From contig NC_051095.1 in NCBI RefSeq assembly GCF_901709675.1, positions 16,289,956 through 16,353,955 on the forward strand: DNA of 64,000 nt, given 5' to 3'. The stretch comes from Syngnathus acus. Taxonomy: Eukaryota; Chordata; Actinopteri; Syngnathiformes; Syngnathidae. This document shows, piece after piece, positions 22,363 through 35,298 of this stretch. The notes beneath the pieces were generated by a model. That model worked only from the letters and a program-made list of their open reading frames with translations, was not told the DNA's origin and did not search any database. Numbering within the stretch: the first letter of the stretch is position 1; every line of letters begins with the position of its first letter. A program made the position numbers and the translations under genes.

Positions 22363-24717
22363 ATGGGGAACGGTACTAACAACTGGGAAAAGGGAAGCCC
22401 CTGGTTTGGCTTTTATGTGGCTCTGTTGGTTTTGTTTGGAGAGCATGTTTGGGCTCAGATTAGGTATTCTGTTCCTGAGGAGGTTAAAGACGGAACGGTG
22501 GTGGGAAACATTGCCAAGGATCTCGGGTTGGACATCAGCAGCTTGACCGATCGACGGTTCCGCGTGGTGTCTGGATCCAAGGAGGCTATTTTTGAGGTAA
22601 ATCAGAACAATGGAGCTCTGTACGTGAACAAACATATTGACAGAGAGGAGCTGTGCCAGGGCGGTGCTGCTTGTCTCATGGAGCTCAAAATCCTTGTGGA
22701 AAACCCACTTGAAATCCACTACGTGTTGGTGGAAATCGCCGACGTGAACGACCATTCTCCGAGCTTCCCCGAAGCCGAGCAGATGTTCGAAATAGCAGAA
22801 CACACTTTGCCAGGGAGGAGGTTTCAATTGCACACGGCCCGGGATCCAGACGCGGGCGTCAACTCCATCCGAACGTATACATTGACGCAAAATGATCATT
22901 TTGAAGTCAATATTCGGCAAAGCGATGCGGGGAAGGTTCCATTTTTGGTGCTGAAGAAATCTCTGGACCGGGAGCAGAAGGACAAACATTGGTTGCTGGT
23001 CACAGCGGTGGATGGAGGTAAACCTCCACTTTCAGGCACTCTAAATGTGTCCATTGTTGTCCTTGACAGCAATGACAATAGACCCATTTTTAGCCAGGAT
23101 ATTTATGAAGTTACAATAGCAGAAAATATTAAAATTGGGACGGCCATATTTCAAATGAATGCAACAGATCCAGATGAAGGAACTAATGGAGAAATTGAAT
23201 ACAATTTTTCAAAAACGTTAAATAGAGACGTTTATGACATTTTTGAACTGGATAAAGGAAGTGGAGAGATTCGTGTGAAAGGAAAAATTGATTATGAAGA
23301 AAATGACATTTATGAGCTGGATGTTGATGCATCAGATAAAGGGACACCTCCGCTGACAGGTGAATGCAGAATTATAATGAAGATAAAAGATGTCAATGAT
23401 AATGCTCCACAAATTGAAGTGACTTCACTGTCAAATAAAGTGCCTGAAGATTCCAAACCCGGTACTGTTATATCCCTCATCAGTGTCACAGATAAAGACT
23501 CAGGCGTGAATGCTAAAATTATTTCACAAATAACAAATAATGTACCATTTGAATTAAAGCCATCTTACAAGGAGAACGCGTACTCGGTTGTCACGAAAAA
23601 ATTTTTGGATCGAGAGGATGTCTCACATTATGAGTTAACAATTAAAGCTATAGATTGTGGTCAGCCTCCTTTATCTGCGTTTAAAACGCTAAACATTCAA
23701 GTGGCTGACGTAAATGATAATAGCCCACATTTTGAACAAACCCCACTAGAATTTTATCTTTTAGAAAACAACATTGCAGGAACATCTGTATTCTCCGTAG
23801 CTGCAACAGACAAAGACATGGATGAAAATGCTGCCATTTCATATCAAATAACGAGATATGGGAAAACAAATGACATTGCATCTTTCCTGAACATTAATTC
23901 TGAGAATGGACAAATTACCGCTTTAAAAAGTTTTGACTTTGAGACATTGAAAAGTTTCCAGTTCCAAGTGGTGGCCACCGATGGTGGGAGTCCTCCCCTG
24001 AGCAGCAACGTTACAGTGAAGGTGTTCATTCTGGATCAGAACGACAACACTCCAGTCATCCTTTATCCGGTCAGCTCCAACGGTTCTGCCCAAGGTGTGG
24101 AGGAGATTCCCCGCAACATCAAAGCGGGAGACTTGGTGACCAAAGTCCGAGCCTACGACGCCGACATCGGCTATAATGGCTGGTTGCTCTTTTCGCTGCA
24201 GCGAGTCAGCGACCACAGTCTGTTTTCTTTGGACCGCTACACGGGCCAGATCAGAACACTTCGCTCCCTGACCGAGACGGACGAGGCCGAGCACTGCCTG
24301 CTCATCCTGGTCAAAGACAACGGCAACGTGTCGCTCTCGGCGACGGCTACCGTGACCGTCAAACTCGTGGAGCCCAAAGAGGCTTTTGCAGCTTCTGACG
24401 TGAAAAGTGCGGCCACGGTGGACGAGGAGGACAATGTGACTTTTTACCTCATGATCACTTTGGGCTCGGTGTCGCTCCTTTTTGTCATCAGCATCGTGGT
24501 GCTGATCGCCATGCAGTGCTCCAAGTCCACCGAGTACACTTCCAAATATCTGCAAGAAACCAATTATGATGGCACGCTATGTCACAGCATCCAGTACAGA
24601 TCGGGAGACAAACGCTACATGTTAGTTGGACCCCGAATGAGTATCGGCTCCACCATAGTACCGGGCAGCCACGCCAACACTCTGGTGCTCCCTGACAGGA
24701 GACACACTTCTGGCGAG
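22363..24717 (+). CDS. v7: clustered protocadherin (alpha-type) variable exon, subfamily II
   Basis: 785 codons. ATG 22363 is chosen; the longer frame opens with TTG at 22348. Signal peptide 1-31 (hydrophobic [15 protein letters not shown]), mature [15 protein letters not shown]1 loop CQGGAAC; EC6 from about 563, TM 692-717, tail 718-785. EC1-EC5 resemble v2, v8 and v9 ([31 protein letters not shown]). NDNTP for NDNAP at the EC5/EC6 linker is shared with neighbouring v6 although the two belong to different subfamilies, which points to conversion between adjacent exons. Cys in EHCLLIL is shared with v3. Donor GAG|GTAAGA. Confidence 0.95.
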
Positions 24718-25677
24718 GTAAGAGTATTGATTATTTGCTTTTTTTCTTGTTTGACGTCTCACTGCATGTGTGACTTTTTGAGACAAGTGCTAAAGCAAAA
24801 TGAGCACCCTTTTGCTGGTCTTCTGCATTAACCATCACACATCACACTTTAGGCCCATGCTGGTCATCTGTGTAAACCTCACTTCCTTTTTTCTTTTGCT
24901 TAAAAAAAAGAAAATAGAAACGTTTTAGCTGTGTCAAAGTGTATTTTGTCTGTTTTTGTAATTTGCAACTTTAGCTCTTTAACTCAACATTATAATGCTT
25001 ACATCACTTGGTACCTTTTGACTCTATTTGTGGCTATGTTGGTCCATTAAAAGTAAAGTCTATTTTATTTCCTTGTCATGCATTGAATAATGCAAAGTCG
25101 GTAAATTGGGGTGCATTTTATTATTATTATTACTTTTTTATTTTACTAAGGACAATAATTGTAGTTGTTCAGACACTTAAGTAAAAGTAAAAGTGGAAAA
25201 ACATGTTCCAAAACAATAATTCATCATTGGAAAAATAAAGCAACTTTGATTCAAACGTCATTTAAAGATGATCCTTGATACCATCCTCACAATTTGGTCA
25301 GACAATTCCAATTATGAACTGCAGCTGTTTGTAGGCCTATCACGTCTTGAGAAAATACAGTACTTTGTGGATATGCGTGGTGTCTGCTGTCTCTTGCAAT
25401 AACATTTGCGCTTAGTTTTGGTTGACGGCTGGAAATCATATTTTAGTGGGTTGTGCCTACGAATTACGCCATTCATATTCCCTCCCTCTTGGTGTCACTG
25501 TAATATCAGCAAAGGCGAAACGGACGCTGTACCACCCTTGGAACATCCTTTGTTTGATACACCTCAACATTTAGAATCGGTATGTGAACCGGCCGGGCGG
25601 GTCTGCCTGTGCTTTTCGCGAGACTTACATTGCAGATTTTTTTTTACAAGGATATCATATTTTAACAGGCTATTTGA
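24718..25677. other. Spacer v7-v8
   Basis: 0.96 kb, A/T-rich, without an RE1 match, repeat or exon relic. The v8 CTCF-like element is at 25485-25500. Confidence 0.55.
25485..25500 (+). promoter_or_regulatory. CTCF-like promoter element of v8
   Basis: CCTCTTGGTGTCACTG, forward, 193 bp before the v8 ATG; differs by only a few bases from the v2 and v7 elements. Confidence 0.65.
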
Positions 25678-28020
25678 ATGATGGGGAGCGGAAAAGACTG
25701 CACGTACTGGCTGGCTTTTGTTTTGTCTCTGCATTTATATTTGGGAAAACAGGCCTGGGCCGAACTTCGTTACTCCGTTCCAGAGGAGGTGAAAGAGGGA
25801 ACCGTTGTTGGAAATGTTGCAAAGGATCTTGGCTTGGAAAAATCTTCTTTGGTGGCTCGACAGTTTCGTGTAGTATCTGGATCGAAAGAGACGTTTTTCC
25901 GCGTCAGGCCGGAAAATGGTGCGTTGGAGGTCCGCAGGAAAATCGACAGAGAGGCTCTTTGTGACGGCAGCGGCGCGTGCGTCATGGAGCTGAAAATTCT
26001 GGTTGAAAACCCGCTGGAAATGCATCACGTTGTCGTGGAAATTACTGACGTGAACGATCACTCCCCGAGCTTCTCTGACAAAGAGCAGGTATTTGAAATA
26101 GCCGAACATTCGTCCCCTGGAACGCGTTTCCAGCTGCAAGCAGCCCGTGATCCAGATGCTGGAACGAACTCTGTGCGCACATACACTTTAACGACTAATG
26201 AACATTTTGAACTGGATGTAAGCCAAAATGACGAGGAGAAAATACCATTTTTAGTACTGAAAAGACCATTAGACCGAGAACAGAATAGGAAGCATGTGCT
26301 GTTGGTTACTGCTGTCGATGGAGGGAAGCCACAAAAATCAAGCATACTTAATGTGACAATTATTGTTCTTGACAGTAATGATAACCGCCCAACTTTTAGT
26401 CAAGATACTTATACTGTGGAAATAAAAGAAAACATTCCAATTGGTGTAAGTATTGCAAAGGTAAATGCCACAGATCCCGATGAAGGGACAAATGGTGACA
26501 TAGAATACAGCCTGGGTAAAACATTAAACAAGGCTCATGACATTTTTGAACTTGATAAGCAAAGTGGACTCATTAAGTTGAAAGGTCCTGTTGATTTTGA
26601 GGACTCTGAGATTTATAAACTTGATATTCATGCATCTGATAAAGGGCAGCCTCCTTTAACTGGGAGGTGTCGAGTCATTGTTAAAATTAAAGATGTCAAT
26701 GATAACCATCCTGAAATAGAAGTCACATCCTTGTCAAATAAAGTGTCTGAAGACTCGAAACCCGGTACAGTCATATCCCTGATTAGTGTGACTGATAAAG
26801 ACTCAGGTGTGAACGGTAAAATTATTTCACAGATTAGCAATGATGTCCCATTTGAATTAAAACCTTCCTACAAAGAAAACATTTACTCAGTTGTCACTAA
26901 GGAATATTTAGATAGAGAGCAAGTGTCATTCTATAAAATAACCATCACATCTACTGACTGTGGTGACCCTCCATTGTCTACCTTACAAACTTTGAATGTT
27001 CAAATATCAGATGTGAATGACAATAGGCCACATTTCCCCCAGTATCCTCTTAACTTTTACCTCTCGGAAAATAATCTTGCTGGGCAATCAATACTTTCTG
27101 TTAGCGCAACAGATAATGATGTGAATGAAAGTGCAGCTATTTCTTACAGTATTGTTCGAGCAGGGATTGAAAATGATGTCACGTCTTTTCTAAACATCAA
27201 TTCAGAGAATGGGCAAATCTCCGCATTAAAAAGTTTTGACTTTGAGACACTGAAAAGTTTCCAGTTCCAAGTGGTGGCCACCGATGGTGGGAGTCCTCCA
27301 CTGAGCAGCAACGTGACAGTGAAAGTGTTCATTCTGGATCAGAACGACAACGCTCCAGTCATCCTGTATCCGGTCAGCTCCAACGGTTCTGCCCAAGGTG
27401 TGGAGGAGATTCCCCGCAACATCAAAGCAGGAGACTTGGTGACCAAAGTCCGAGCCTACGACGCCGACATCGGCTATAACGGCTGGTTGCTCTTTTCGCT
27501 GCAGCGAGTCAGCGACCACAGTCTGTTTTCTTTGGACCGCTACACGGGCCAGATCAGAACACTTCGCTCCCTGACGGAGACGGACGAGGCCGAGCACCGC
27601 CTGCTCATCCTGGTTAAAGACAACGGCAACGTGTCGCTCTCGGCGACAGCTACCGTGACCGTCAAACTCGTGGAGCCCAAAGAGGCTTTTGCGGCTTCCG
27701 ACGTGAAAAGTGCAGCTACGGTGGACGAGGAGGACAGTGTGACTTTTTACCTGATGATCACTTTGGGCTCGGTGTCGCTCCTTTTCGTCATCAGCATCAT
27801 TGTGCTGATCGCCATGCAGTGCTCTAAATCCACAGAGTACACTTCCAAATATCTGCAAGAAACCAATTATGATGGCACGCTGTGTCACAGCATCCAGTAC
27901 AGATCGGGAGAAAAACGCTACATGTTAGTTGGACCTCGAATGAGTATCGGCTCCACCATTGTCCCGGGAAGCCACGCAAACACTCTGGTGCTCCCTGACA
28001 GGAGAAACACTTCTGGTGAG
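25678..28020 (+). CDS. v8: clustered protocadherin (alpha-type) variable exon, subfamily II
   Basis: 781 codons from the first of two adjacent ATGs (25678, 25681) to GAG|GTAAGC. Signal peptide 1-28 ([13 protein letters not shown]), mature [15 protein letters not shown]1 loop CDGSGAC. EC1 carries [20 protein letters not shown], more basic than its relatives. EC6 from about 559, TM 688-713, tail 714-781. The tail has SGEKRYM for SGDKRYM, a change shared only with v15, 24 kb away. EEDSVTF is shared with v2 and v10. The donor (GTAAGC) and following intron have no close match elsewhere in the window. Confidence 0.95.
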
Positions 28021-28260
28021 GTAAGCAATATTGCTCATGCGTGTACATTTTTGCACCTCACCCCGTTGATGGCTATGCGATATATTCACATTGCAGATGA
28101 ATGTGTTTTTTCTGTATCTGACACATGCGTGGATGGATGCATTTGGAATCTCATATTATAAACAATGTAGACATGAGCTTGTTTATAATTGTTTTCTGGA
28201 TGCCCAAAAGTATTGCTCTATTCAAAGAAGGGATTAAACAGAAAATGGGGATTTGACCAT

Positions 28261-28281
28261 GCTGCTCTCCATGGTGCTGAA
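28261..28281 (-). promoter_or_regulatory. REST/NRSF RE1 site after v8
   Basis: 17 of 21 RE1 positions, with the ATGGTGCTGAA half intact; 241 bp past the donor. The only RE1 found in the v6-v9 part of the array. Confidence 0.6.
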
Positions 28282-28532
28282 ATTTCAACTTGCTTCTTTC
28301 GCAAAACCAAAGGGAACAGTGTCATTCATTTTGTGACAATTTTACACTTCACGAGTATAAATGAAAAGAATGTTGTTGCTTTAGTAGCAAATCAGAGCCA
28401 TCCCGTAAATAGCTTCAATACGTTTCACTTGGCCATTGCTTCTTGCTATTTTTTTCTGAATTTTCAGTCGCTTGATGAATGAAGTCACATGATACAGGGC
28501 ATGATCATTTATTATGCGAATACTTATAATGT

Positions 28533-28548
28533 CCTGTAGATGTCGCTT
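28533..28548 (+). promoter_or_regulatory. CTCF-like promoter element of v9 (CGCT form)
   Basis: CCTGTAGATGTCGCTT, forward, 202 bp before the v9 ATG. Like v7 it keeps the TGTCGCT core. Confidence 0.6.
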
Positions 28549-28734
28549 TGACACCAATAACGCCATGAGATACCAGGCCGTCCTGCTGGCATTGTCTGGA
28601 ATCGGAAGAGAGCATTCATTTGTTCCGGCATTCTGAGCAGTGCGGTTTGGTTCCGTAATCATAAAGCACACAGCGGTGGGGCTGTGCGATTTTGTTGTTG
28701 TCTTGTATTTAGCTTTCATCGTTCTAGAACAACA

Positions 28735-31092
28735 ATGAAAGAAAAACGAGGATGTAAAACGAGGAGCTTTATATTTTTATTTTTTCTACATTCCACTCTG
28801 CTGCTGTTTTTCGGGGAGCGGGCTTTGGCAGAGCTACGCTACTCCATTCCAGAGGAAATGGCGACTGGAACTGTTGTGGGCAATGTTGCAAAAGATCTTG
28901 GATTGGACAGAAGCTCACTGAGTGACAGGCGTTTCAGGGTGGTGTCAGGAGCCACGGACGCATATTTTGAGGTAAACGCCGACAATGGTGACCTGCAGGT
29001 CCGACGCAAAATTGACCGGGAGGAGCTTTGTCAAGGGAGCGGCGCCTGCTCAATTGAACTCAAGGTCCTGGTTGAGAATCCTCTCGAGGTGCATTATGTA
29101 GTGGTAGAAATAACCGATGTAAACGACCACAGTCCTATTTTTTCTCAAAAGAAACAGCTTTTTGAAATAGCTGAACATTCGTCTCCAGGAACACGATTCC
29201 AGCTGCATGCAGCCCGAGATCCAGATGCTGGAATTAATTCTGTGCGCACATACACGCTGACGTCTAATGAACATTTTGAACTGGACATTGTTCAGAGTGA
29301 TGATGAAAAAATACCGTTTTTGGTCCTGAAACGGTCATTAGACAGAGAACAGAAAAATAAACACTTCCTATTTGTTACTGCAGTGGATGGGGGCAAACCT
29401 ACAAAGTCAGGCACGCTCAATGTTTCCATTATTGTGCTTGATATTAATGATAATCGACCCATGTTTAGTCAAGACACGTACAATGTTGAAATATATGAAA
29501 ACGTGCCAAGTGGTACAATTGTTGCACGAGTCAATGCAACAGATCCAGATGAAGGTACAAACGGTGAAATAGAATACAGCCTCAGCAAGACTTTGGCAAG
29601 CAAAGTGTCTGATATTTTTGAAATGGATCGTTTGAGTGGCCAAATTAAGTTGAAAGGCCCTGTGAACTACGAGGAATCAGAGATTTATAAAATAGAAATT
29701 GAGGCCTCTGACAAAGGAACACCTCCACTGACAAGCAGGTGTCGTGTGGTTGTAAAAATAAAAGATGTCAATGATAATCCCCCGATAATAGAAGTGACAT
29801 CATTCTCAAATAAAGTGTCAGAGGATTCAAAGCCTGGTACAGTTATTTCCCTCATTAGCGTTATGGATAAAGATTCTGGTGTGAATGGCAAAATCATTTT
29901 GCACATCACCAACAATGTGCCGTTTGAATTGAAACCTTCCTATAAGGAGAACACCTATTCAGTTGTCACAAAGGGATTGTTGGATCGTGAGGAGGTTTCT
30001 CATTATGAAATAACAATTAAAGCTACAGATTGTGGAGATCCCCCTCTTTCTAGTTTTAGAACATTTGACATAGAGTTATCTGATGTGAATGACAACAGTC
30101 CACGTTTTGAACAAAGCCTGTTAAATTTTTACCTGATAGAAAACAACATTGCCGGAGCATCAGTATTCTCCTTAAAGGCAACTGATAATGATGTAGATGA
30201 AAATGCAGTTATTCAATATAAAATAGCTCGAGCCGAGAAGGATAAGCCAGTATCATCCTTTATGAATATAAATTCTGAAAATGGAGACGTTACAGCTTTG
30301 AAAAGTTTTGACTTTGAGACACTGAAAAGTTTCCAGTTCCAAGTGGTGGCCACCGATGGTGGGAGTCCTCCCTTGAGCAGCAACGTGACAGTCAAGGTGT
30401 TCATTCTGGATCAGAACGACAACGCTCCAGTCATCCTGTATCCGGTCAGCTCCAACGGTTCTGCCCAAGGGATGGAGGAGATTCCCCGCAACATCAAAGC
30501 GGGAGATTTGGTGACCAAAGTCCGAGCCTACGATGCCGACATCGGCTATAACGGCTGGTTGCTCTTTTCGCTGCAGCGAGTCAGCGACCACAGTCTGTTT
30601 TCTTTGGACCGCTACACGGGCCAGATCAGAACACTTCGCTCCTTGACGGAGACGGACGAGGCCGAGCATCGCCTGCTGGTCCTGGTCAAAGACAACGGCA
30701 ACGTGTCGCTCTCGGCGACAGCTACCGTGACTGTCAAACTTGTGGAGCCCAAAGAGGCTTTTGCCGCTTCCGACGTGAAAAGTGCGGCCACGATGGACGA
30801 GGAGGACAATGTGACTTTTTACCTGATGATCACTTTGGGCTCAGTGTCGCTCCTTTTTATCATCAGCATCGTGGTGCTGATCGCCATGCAGTGCTCCAAG
30901 TCCACCGAGTACACTTCCAAATATCTGCAAGAAACCAATTATGATGGCACACTGTGTCACAGCATCCAGTACAGATCGGGAGACAAACGCTACATGTTAG
31001 TTGGACCTCGAATGAGTATCGGCTCCACCATAGTACCAGGGAGCCACGCCAACACGCTGGTGCTCCCTGACAGGAGACACACTTCTGGCGAG
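28735..31092 (+). CDS. v9: clustered protocadherin (alpha-type) variable exon, subfamily II
   Basis: 786 codons. ATG 28735 (context AACAATGA) is preferred over the GTG-opened upstream frame at 28684. Signal peptide 1-32 with a long hydrophobic stretch ([16 protein letters not shown]), mature [15 protein letters not shown]1 loop CQGSGAC; EC6 from about 564, TM 693-718, tail 719-786. EC2 is very close to v8 ([14 protein letters not shown]), while EC5 is private ([16 protein letters not shown]). Private changes in the homogenised end are [15 protein letters not shown] and LLFIISIVV. Donor GAG|GTAAGA, followed by an in-frame stop two codons into the intron. Confidence 0.95.
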
Positions 31093-31257
31093 GTAAGATA
31101 GATATAATTTTTTACCTGCTGATTGTTTACAATAAGCGATGCCATTCTTCAGAGTATTTTAAAAATGCTGAATACCAAGTGACCATGGTAAGACTTACAT
31201 ATTGTTCTAAAAAGGACTTTGCATATTGGACTTACATGTTGTTTCAGTTTGCTGCTC

Positions 31258-31317
31258 TTCATTCATTCGTTCATTCGTTCATTCATTCATTCATTCATTC
31301 ATTCATTCATTCGTTCG
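31258..31317. repeat. (ATTC)n microsatellite
   Basis: About 60 bp of TTCA repeats with a few TTCG units, 88 bp before the v10 CTCF element. Confidence 0.9.
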
Positions 31318-31404
31318 AAATCTTGTTTAATTTCCGATTTTTGGTGGCTGTGTGTTTAATGTGGATGACTGATGAAATTTATTGATCCTACTTTCTGGAG
31401 GCGA

Positions 31405-31420
31405 TCACTTGGTGTCAGTA
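31405..31420 (+). promoter_or_regulatory. CTCF-like promoter element of v10
   Basis: TCACTTGGTGTCAGTA, forward, 223 bp before the v10 ATG. Confidence 0.65.
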
Positions 31421-31627
31421 TGCGAGCACAAATGTGCGCCGTGAGAATCTCTTTGTCAGAAATGATCCTCCCCTTTGTCGAGTGGGTTTTTGCACAATAG
31501 TGCTTGGCGCATTCTGGGCGCACACGGTGGCTATGGTCAGTGCTGTTTGAGGACTTCAAAAATATAATTAGAATATATTTCGTTTGCAAATGTACATTTT
31601 TGTCCACACGGGTACCATTGCTTCACC

Positions 31628-33994
31628 ATGATGAAATGTAAAGGACGTGGCTTAACTGGAGGACAAAGGCGACTATTTGCTTTTATTGTTTCCTTCATTT
31701 TGTCGTGGAGCAGAGGTTACGCCCAGATCAGATATTCCATTGCGGAAGAGGTGAAAGAAGGAAGTGTTGTGGGGAACATCGCAAAGGATTTGGGGCTCGA
31801 CAAGGCCACGCTGAAAGAGAGAGGATACCGCATCGTGGAGGGCTCATCAGAGCCGTTTTTTAGCGTCAACAATGGAGACGGGCTTCTGTATGTTGACCGA
31901 GTCATCGACAGGGAGAAGGTGTGCGAGCGGAGCAGCGTGTGTGTGATCCAACTCAAAACATTGTTGGAAAACCCGCTGGAAATCCACTACGTGAGCGTAG
32001 AGGTGCTGGACATTAACGACCACTCTCCAAGCTTCTCCGTGAACGCGTCACGTCTGGAAATTTCAGAGTCTGCTTTGCCAGGATTGCGCCTTCAGTTGCA
32101 AGCTGCACACGACCCCGACGTCGGGCCGTTTTCCATCCAGGAGTATAAACTCAGTGCAAATGACCATTTTCGTTTAGAAGTTAAAGAACGAGGAAAAGAT
32201 AGTAAAATACCAATTTTAGTGTTGTTCAAGTCGCTCGACAGAGAAACAAAGAGCAAACACAAATTGCTCCTGTCAGCCGTTGACGGAGGAAAACCGAGTA
32301 GATCCGGAACCGCTGAAATATGGGTGCATGTTTTGGATGTTAATGATAATATGCCTGTTTTCACTGAAGAAAATTATTCAGTGCTTCTTAATGAAAATGC
32401 TCCAATTGGCACAACTGTTATACAAGTAAATGCCACTGATTTAGATGAGGGCATTAATAGTGAAATTATCTATACATTAGGTAATAATGTAAATAGCAGA
32501 ATACGTGAACTGTTCCGTGTAGATCCTCACACAGGTGTAATTACTGTACAAGATCTGATTGATTCTGAATTAGAAGAGAGCTATGAGATTGACATACAGG
32601 CCTCTGATAAAGGATTTGCCCCTTTCCGAACAGAAAAAAGTGTCATGGTAAAAATAGTAGATTTGAATGATAACATACCACAAATCGAGGTGACGTCATT
32701 TTCCAGAGCAATAGCAGAAGATTCAAGACCGGGAACCACCGTAGCATTAATTAGTGTTCTTGATAAAGACTCTGGTCTGAATGGAAAAGTCATTTGCTCA
32801 CTCAGTAAAAACGTTCCCTTCATATTGTCACCTTCGACTCAAGACAACATGTATTCTATAATTACAAAATCGACATTGGATAGAGAACAGCAGTCCATAT
32901 ATGAGGTTACAGTAGTTGCAAGGGATGCAGGTGTGCCGTCTTTGTCCTCTGACAAAAGCATAACTATTGTTGTGTCAGATGTGAATGACAACAGTCCAGA
33001 GTTTTCCTCACGCCCTTACACATTTTATGTTACTGAAAACAATCCTCCAAGCCAATCAGTGTTTTCTGTGAGCGCATTTGACCACGATGAAGGCGATAAT
33101 GCCCTAATTTCATATCATATTTTAAGAGAGGGAAGAGAAAAGGAACACGTTTACTTGCACAGTCTGAATATCAATTCAGAAAATGGACAAATATCAGCTT
33201 TGAAAAGTTTTGACTTTGAGACGCTGAAAAGTTTCCAGTTCCAAGTGGTGGCCAGGGATAGTGGGAGTCCTCCTCTGAGCAGCAACATGACAGTGAAGGT
33301 GTTCGTTCTGGATCAGAACGACAACGCACCAGTCATCCTGTATCCAGTCAGCTCCAACGGTTCTGCCCAAGGTGTGGAGGAGATTCCCCGTAACATCAAA
33401 GCGGGAGACATGGTGACCAAAGTCCGAGCCTACGACGCCGACATCGGCTATAATGGCTGGTTGCTCTTTTCGCTGCAGCGAGTCAGCGACCACAGTCTGT
33501 TTTCTTTGGACCGCTACACGGGCCAGATCAGAACGCTTCGCTCCTTGACGGAGACGGACGAGGCAGAGCATCGCCTGCTCGTCCTGGTCAAAGACAATGG
33601 CAACGTGTCGCTCTCTGCGACAGCTACCGTGACCGTCAAACTTGTGGAGCCCAAAGAGGCTTTTGCGGCTTCCGACGTGAAAAGTGCGGCCACGGTGGAC
33701 GAGGAGGACAGCGTGACTTTTTACCTCATGATCACTTTGGGCGCGGTGTCGCTCCTATTCGTCATCAGCATCGTGGTGCTGATCGCCATGCAGTGCTCCA
33801 AATCCACCGAGTACACTTCCAAATATCTGCAAGAAACCAATTATGATGGCACGCTATGTCACAGCATCCAGTACAGATCGGGAGACAAACGCTACATGTT
33901 AGTTGGACCTAGAATGAGTATCGGCTCCACCATAGTACCAGGCAGCCACGCCAACACGCTGGTGCTCCCTGACAGGAGACACACTTCTGGCGAG
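31628..33994 (+). CDS. v10: clustered protocadherin (alpha-type) variable exon, subfamily IV, divergent
   Basis: 789 codons from ATG 31628 (CACCATGATG, a good eukaryotic start context) to GAG|GTAAGA. It is the longest exon. Signal peptide 1-32 ([17 protein letters not shown]), mature [15 protein letters not shown]1 loop CERSSVC. EC2 opens with VNASRLEIS, a possible N-glycosylation site where relatives have charged residues. EC6 from about 567, TM 696-721, tail 722-789. EC5 holds an insertion relative to neighbours ([15 protein letters not shown]). The homogenised end has [21 protein letters not shown], written here in part, plus KAGDMV and TLGAVS, the last shared with v2. First of the KERGYRI/KERKFRI type exons that fill the rest of the window. 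Confidence 0.95.
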
Positions 33995-34620
33995 GTAAGA
34001 CAGTTTTTCTAAGAATTTTAGTCTCCTGCAACATTTACTGCTGTGGTTAGTTCATGTGTTGAATAGTTGTAGTTTAGATTGGTTCAACACAGTGATTGTC
34101 ATAAGTGTTGTTTGGGAGATGGGATAAATGACCTTTTTTTTCTTCTATCTTTTGACTTACATTTTATTACATTTGATCAAGCTTGTCTCTTGTTAATAGG
34201 AATGTAAAAATGGATAGCAGTGAAAGCAAGAAAGCAATACTAGGAACATCACTGCTAATAGGCTTATTGACCACACCATGATCTAAACTTACCTGGAAGT
34301 ATGTTATCCCCCAACACGAAGTCTCACACATTATTTTTAAATTTCAAGATAATAATAATATCTAAATGTTGAGCAAATCGTGTTATTGTTGTGGTTTGAA
34401 GTATGCTTAAAGAACGTGAGGCAGTAAGAATTACATTTTGTTGCTGCATTTTGCTTCTCGCCATTATAGATTGGGATGGCTCGGTACTGGACATACATTA
34501 TACCATCTATAATGAAGTAGATTTAACATTATTGGGTCACCACATTACAAGAATGCAGAAAACACAAAGATGAGGGAACAAAAAGTGGTTTCTGTCGATC
34601 AAGCCCACTTCCACCGCAGT

Positions 34621-34641
34621 GTTGCTGTCCATGGTGCTGGA
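34621..34641 (-). promoter_or_regulatory. REST/NRSF RE1 site after v10
   Basis: 17 of 21 RE1 positions (GCTGTCCATGGTGCTGGA); 627 bp past the donor. Confidence 0.6.
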
Positions 34642-35282
34642 AACATCTAGTCTTATATCCACAGATTTTATGCGGTACAAATAAGAGAACATCTCATATT
34701 GGCATAAGTTTACAGTGCAATAATTCAGTATTGTGCAATAATTCAGTATTGTTAATTGCGTCACTTCTGTTATGCTTTTAGTCTCGTATATTTTCACTTA
34801 AAATTATGCAGTGTCGTATGTTTGTGTGCTGACTAGGATCACGTGTGGATCAGACTATTTGGCGTACATATTTGTTGGATTTATCATAAATGTTAAAGCG
34901 TGGTTTCTACGCCTGGTGTGCTATGCTGTGATGGCTAGTGGTTTGTCTTCTCTCTGTATCTCATGCATAGCCTGCAAGATTGTGGATATTCATGGTATAG
35001 CTACTGATCACAAATTCTTCAAGGAGGGATATGAGTGAATAAGCAGTTATATTTGTAAGCTATCAAAAGGACATTAATTTTCCTTCAACAAAATACAAAA
35101 TATCTCTCTTGCTGTCTTGGTATTCCATCAGATTGCAAGTTAATCCACATTATTTAGTCATAGTAGTTTGATAACAGTCTACTTTTTATATAAATCTGTG
35201 GAGCTCAATACTCCAAACGTTTGTCAGCATTTGCAAGAGTTTGGCGTTTTCGGAGGTAAATTAAAAGTGTTTTCCCACACAT

Positions 35283-35298
35283 TCACTAGGAGGCAGTA
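35283..35298 (+). promoter_or_regulatory. CTCF-like promoter element of v11
   Basis: TCACTAGGAGGCAGTA, forward, 289 bp before the v11 ATG. It has the GGAGGCAG form, close to the generic CTCF core. Confidence 0.7.

Larger units (their letters stand above)
28021..28734. other. Spacer v8-v9
   Basis: 0.71 kb. Holds one RE1 (28261) and the v9 CTCF-like element (28533). Nothing else recognisable. Confidence 0.6.
31093..31627. other. Spacer v9-v10, shortest in the window
   Basis: 0.53 kb. Contains an ATTC microsatellite and the v10 CTCF-like element; no RE1. The shortness and the change from subfamily II to IV suggest a deletion or an exchange junction here. Confidence 0.6.

Noticed and set aside
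27226-27888. Recurring minus-strand ORFs of 100-234 codons at the same place in almost every exon (for example 37123-37785, 40919-41581, 44203-44907)
   Set aside because: They lie wholly opposite the homogenised EC6-tail coding block. They recur because that block is copied, have no promoter or signal of their own, and the codon constraint is explained by the + strand protein.
31258-31317. Tandem repeats as a CRISPR or satellite array
   Set aside because: Simple 4-base microsatellite with no spacers, in a vertebrate genome.
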